A stretch of 14,069 nucleotides of DNA. Origin: an uncultured Jeotgalicoccus sp. Its GTDB lineage: Bacteria; Bacillota; Bacilli; Staphylococcales; Salinicoccaceae. The DNA is taken from NCBI GenBank assembly GCA_947631305.1, contig CANRKV010000025.1, positions 1 through 14,069 of the forward strand. Reading direction: 5' to 3'. How positions within the stretch are numbered: the stretch's first letter is position 1; every line of letters begins with the position of its first letter. Of this stretch, positions 12,448-14,069 are shown piece by piece. The notes under the pieces were generated by a model, which was not told the DNA's origin, did no database searches, and saw only the letters and a program-made list of their open reading frames with translations. A program made the position numbers and the translations under genes.

Positions 12448-13165
12448 ATAATTCTATACGTGAGCGAAGTGACTTCACATAGTTGCGGCTGACCGGTATT
12501 TTAGCATCTGTACCATCTAATGTGAGCTGATAGGCACCGTTGAACCATGGGGTCATTTCCGTAATTGCTTCAGTATTAACGAGGTAACTTTTATGAACCC
12601 GGAAAAATGAATGCATGACAAGGCGTGATTCCAGTTCTTTTAATGTCGTTCTGCTTTTGAAAGTGCCTTTAACTGAGACGATTGTTGTCGTATTATTTTC
12701 TCTTGAGGCAAATAATACATCAGCGGGATCTAAGTAAGTAATGGATTCATCAACACCGACTGCAAGTTTACCCTGTGCAGGTTCCCGTTTTGATTCAAGC
12801 AGTTCAGCAGCGTATGCGACAGTTTCTGAGAGCTCCTCTTCGTCAATCGGTTTCAGTAAATATCCGACAGCCTGTACTTTAAATGCTTCAACAGCATATT
12901 CCGAATACGCAGTCGTAAATATAATGAGCGGCGGATTCTTCATCTTTTTCAGAATAGCAGCCAGTTCTGTGCCGGTCATTTCCGGCATATCGATATCGAG
13001 CATCAGCAGCTCGGGTTCGTCAGTTATAATTTTTGACAGAGCTTCACGGCCGGTGGCTGCTTCTCCTGAAATTTTTATGGAGGGATGTTCATTCAGCAAA
13101 TATTTTAATTCTTCGCGGCTGTACTTTTCATCATCTGCAACAAGTGTTTGTATCGTCTGATTCAT
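12446..13165 (-). CDS. lytR: LytR-type response regulator (receiver plus LytTR domain)
   Basis: The 239-residue protein has a receiver domain (about 6-125) with the acidic pair Asp11-Asp12, phosphoacceptor Asp57 (MLDIDMPEMTG), the switch Thr in FTTAYSEYAVEAF and the lysine in LLKPID. The LytTR DNA-binding domain (about 132-239) includes FFRVHKSYLVN and IPVSRNYVKSLRSRIEL. AAGGA lies 11 bases before the ATG, a slightly long gap. It follows the lytS kinase after 25 bp, forming a standard two-component operon, and the next gene is the CstA-type transporter. Its targets could be cstA and, as in other staphylococci, holin-like lrgAB genes elsewhere. It is distinct from the stand-alone LytTR protein at 1355. 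Confidence 0.93.
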   Translation of the reverse strand: MNQTIQTLVADDEKYSREELKYLLNEHPSIKISGEAATGREALSKIITDEPELLMLDIDMPEMTGTELAAILKKMKNPPLIIFTTAYSEYAVEAFKVQAVGYLLKPIDEEELSETVAYAAELLESKREPAQGKLAVGVDESITYLDPADVLFASRENNTTTIVSVKGTFKSRTTLKELESRLVMHSFFRVHKSYLVNTEAITEMTPWFNGAYQLTLDGTDAKIPVSRNYVKSLRSRIEL

Positions 13166-13190
13166 TATTTAACGATTCCTTTCAAATAGA

Positions 13191-14069
13191 TTAGACAGTT
13201 TTAGGTATTTTAAAGTGTACCGACATCCCGGCATTCGTCTGAGATTTGAATTGAAGACCGTAGTCACTGCCGAAAGTCATCTCGAGTCTTTTGTTGATGT
13301 TATATAGTCCAATTCCGTTCCCATCAGTAGTCTCGTCGACGCCTGCTGCCAATCTCTTCAGTCTGTCTTCGTTTACGCCCGAACCGTTATCTTCTATATA
13401 TAAGGATACATCATCATTGCTGTCCTCGACGGTAATATGCAAACTGCAATGATTTATTTTCCCATTGAACCCATGTTTCACAGCATTCTCGACAATAGGC
13501 TGAAGTGTTAAAGCCGGCAATTTACTCTGCAGACAGCTTTCATCTATATGATATGAAACATCAATTCTGTCTTCGAAACGGATTTGTTCAATCGATAAAT
13601 AAGATTTTATATGTTTAATTTCATCTGCGAGTGTATGAATCGAGACAGTCGTAGACTGCAGATTTCCCCGTATAAATTTGGACAAAGCCCGGAGTGCAGT
13701 TCTCGCTTTCTCCGGATGGATGCGAATCAGTGAAATTACAGTATTTAATGTATTAAAAAGAAAATGAGGATTTATCTGAGCCTGGAGTGCATTGATTTCA
13801 GCATCTTTTGCCAGATTATACAGCTTATCCGCCTCTGCCAGCTCAAGCTGACTGCCGAGAAGATTTGCGAGACCGGTCAATGTTTCTTTTTCAAGAGACG
13901 TTACCTGCGAATGAAAATAAAAATGTACTGTGCCGATTACTTTGTCCCGGCTGTTTAATGATTCCGCGACGGCAGCATCGCTGCTCTCTCCGATATGTGC
14001 CAGTGTGCGCCCTCTGTCTTTGATTTTTGCTCCTTTGAGATTGAGTTCCTTATAAAGAATTGAACATAC
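13191..14069 (-). CDS. lytS: LytS-type sensor histidine kinase, 5' part beyond the right edge
   Basis: The open frame runs without a stop from the right edge to 13191 (292 residues), so this is the C-terminal part of a longer gene; the TTG at 13880 is internal. The visible part contains the end of a GAF-like sensor region (KVIGTVHFYFHSQVTSLEKE), a coiled linker (QLELAEADKLYNLAKDAEINALQAQ), the phospho-acceptor motif NPHFLFNTLN typical of LytS/YehU-type kinases, and the ATPase motifs LQPIVENAVKHGF (N box), DNGSGV (G1) and GNGIGLYNI (G2). The N-terminal multi-TM 5TMR-LYT domain would lie outside the window. It pairs with lytR 25 bp downstream. In this class ligands include extracellular pyruvate, which fits the adjacent cstA. 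Confidence 0.93.
   Translation of the reverse strand, partial: VCSILYKELNLKGAKIKDRGRTLAHIGESSDAAVAESLNSRDKVIGTVHFYFHSQVTSLEKETLTGLANLLGSQLELAEADKLYNLAKDAEINALQAQINPHFLFNTLNTVISLIRIHPEKARTALRALSKFIRGNLQSTTVSIHTLADEIKHIKSYLSIEQIRFEDRIDVSYHIDESCLQSKLPALTLQPIVENAVKHGFNGKINHCSLHITVEDSNDDVSLYIEDNGSGVNEDRLKRLAAGVDETTDGNGIGLYNINKRLEMTFGSDYGLQFKSQTNAGMSVHFKIPKTV

Noticed and set aside
13191..13880. Reading the kinase as a complete 229-residue protein starting at 13880
   Set aside because: That start is a TTG with no ribosome site, and the frame continues with sensible GAF-like sequence to the window edge, so it is an internal codon of a truncated-by-window gene.
1..14069. CRISPR array, insertion sequence or prophage genes
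   Set aside because: No regularly spaced repeats, transposase, integrase or terminal inverted repeats were found on either strand.

Overview
The window looks like chromosome from a low-GC Gram-positive of the family Staphylococcaceae, probably a Jeotgalicoccus, Salinicoccus or Macrococcus-like genus rather than S. aureus. The main pointers are a secreted SceD/IsaA-type transglycosylase, a LytS/LytR pair beside a CstA-type transporter, a SAM (S-box) riboswitch, strong AGGAGG-like ribosome sites, and short hairpin-plus-T terminators after almost every unit. The genus assignment is inference. Almost everything runs on the minus strand; only the Rgg-like regulator and the HD hydrolase are on plus.

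Left part (1-2300). A very AT-rich Rgg/MutR-type regulator faces, across a shared bidirectional terminator, a minus-strand operon: a small membrane-protein gene that appears frameshifted, a LytTR DNA-binding protein and a DUF3021-type four-TM protein, the last two overlapping as TAATG. This is the architecture of a LytTR regulatory system (regulator plus membrane inhibitor). A tandem pair of LytTR half-sites, 12 bp apart, lies just upstream of an extended -10 promoter. A tRNA-Leu(CAG) with its own promoter and terminator follows.

Middle-left (2400-4970). There is a YpgQ/YedJ-type HD phosphohydrolase, then a thioredoxin-reductase-like flavoprotein with a CPWC pair but no recognisable NADPH motif, an Rrf2-family regulator with a single cysteine, and a 62-residue orphan protein behind a complete SAM-I riboswitch. 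The Rrf2 and flavoprotein genes share a 30-bp element (24/30 identical, including a perfect 13-mer) over their promoters, so Rrf2 very probably controls both. The S-box transcript can read into the Rrf2 gene, which would link methionine/SAM status to the redox regulator.

Middle (4973-8634). A Na+/solute symporter and a creatinase-like M24 protein overlap as TAATG and form a likely uptake-and-cleavage pair. The M24 protein has lost three of the five usual metal ligands. Upstream is a D-2-hydroxyacid dehydrogenase in its own unit.

Right part (8795-14069). This holds the transglycosylase with a repeat-bearing Q/A/P-rich linker, an acidic-linker lipoprotein with four conserved-looking cysteines, a CstA/BtsT-type (pyruvate/peptide) transporter with a cre-like CcpA site, and the LytR response regulator with the 3' part of its LytS kinase, which runs off the right edge. 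The kinase-regulator-transporter arrangement resembles pyruvate-sensing BtsSR-BtsT and LytST-Pft systems.
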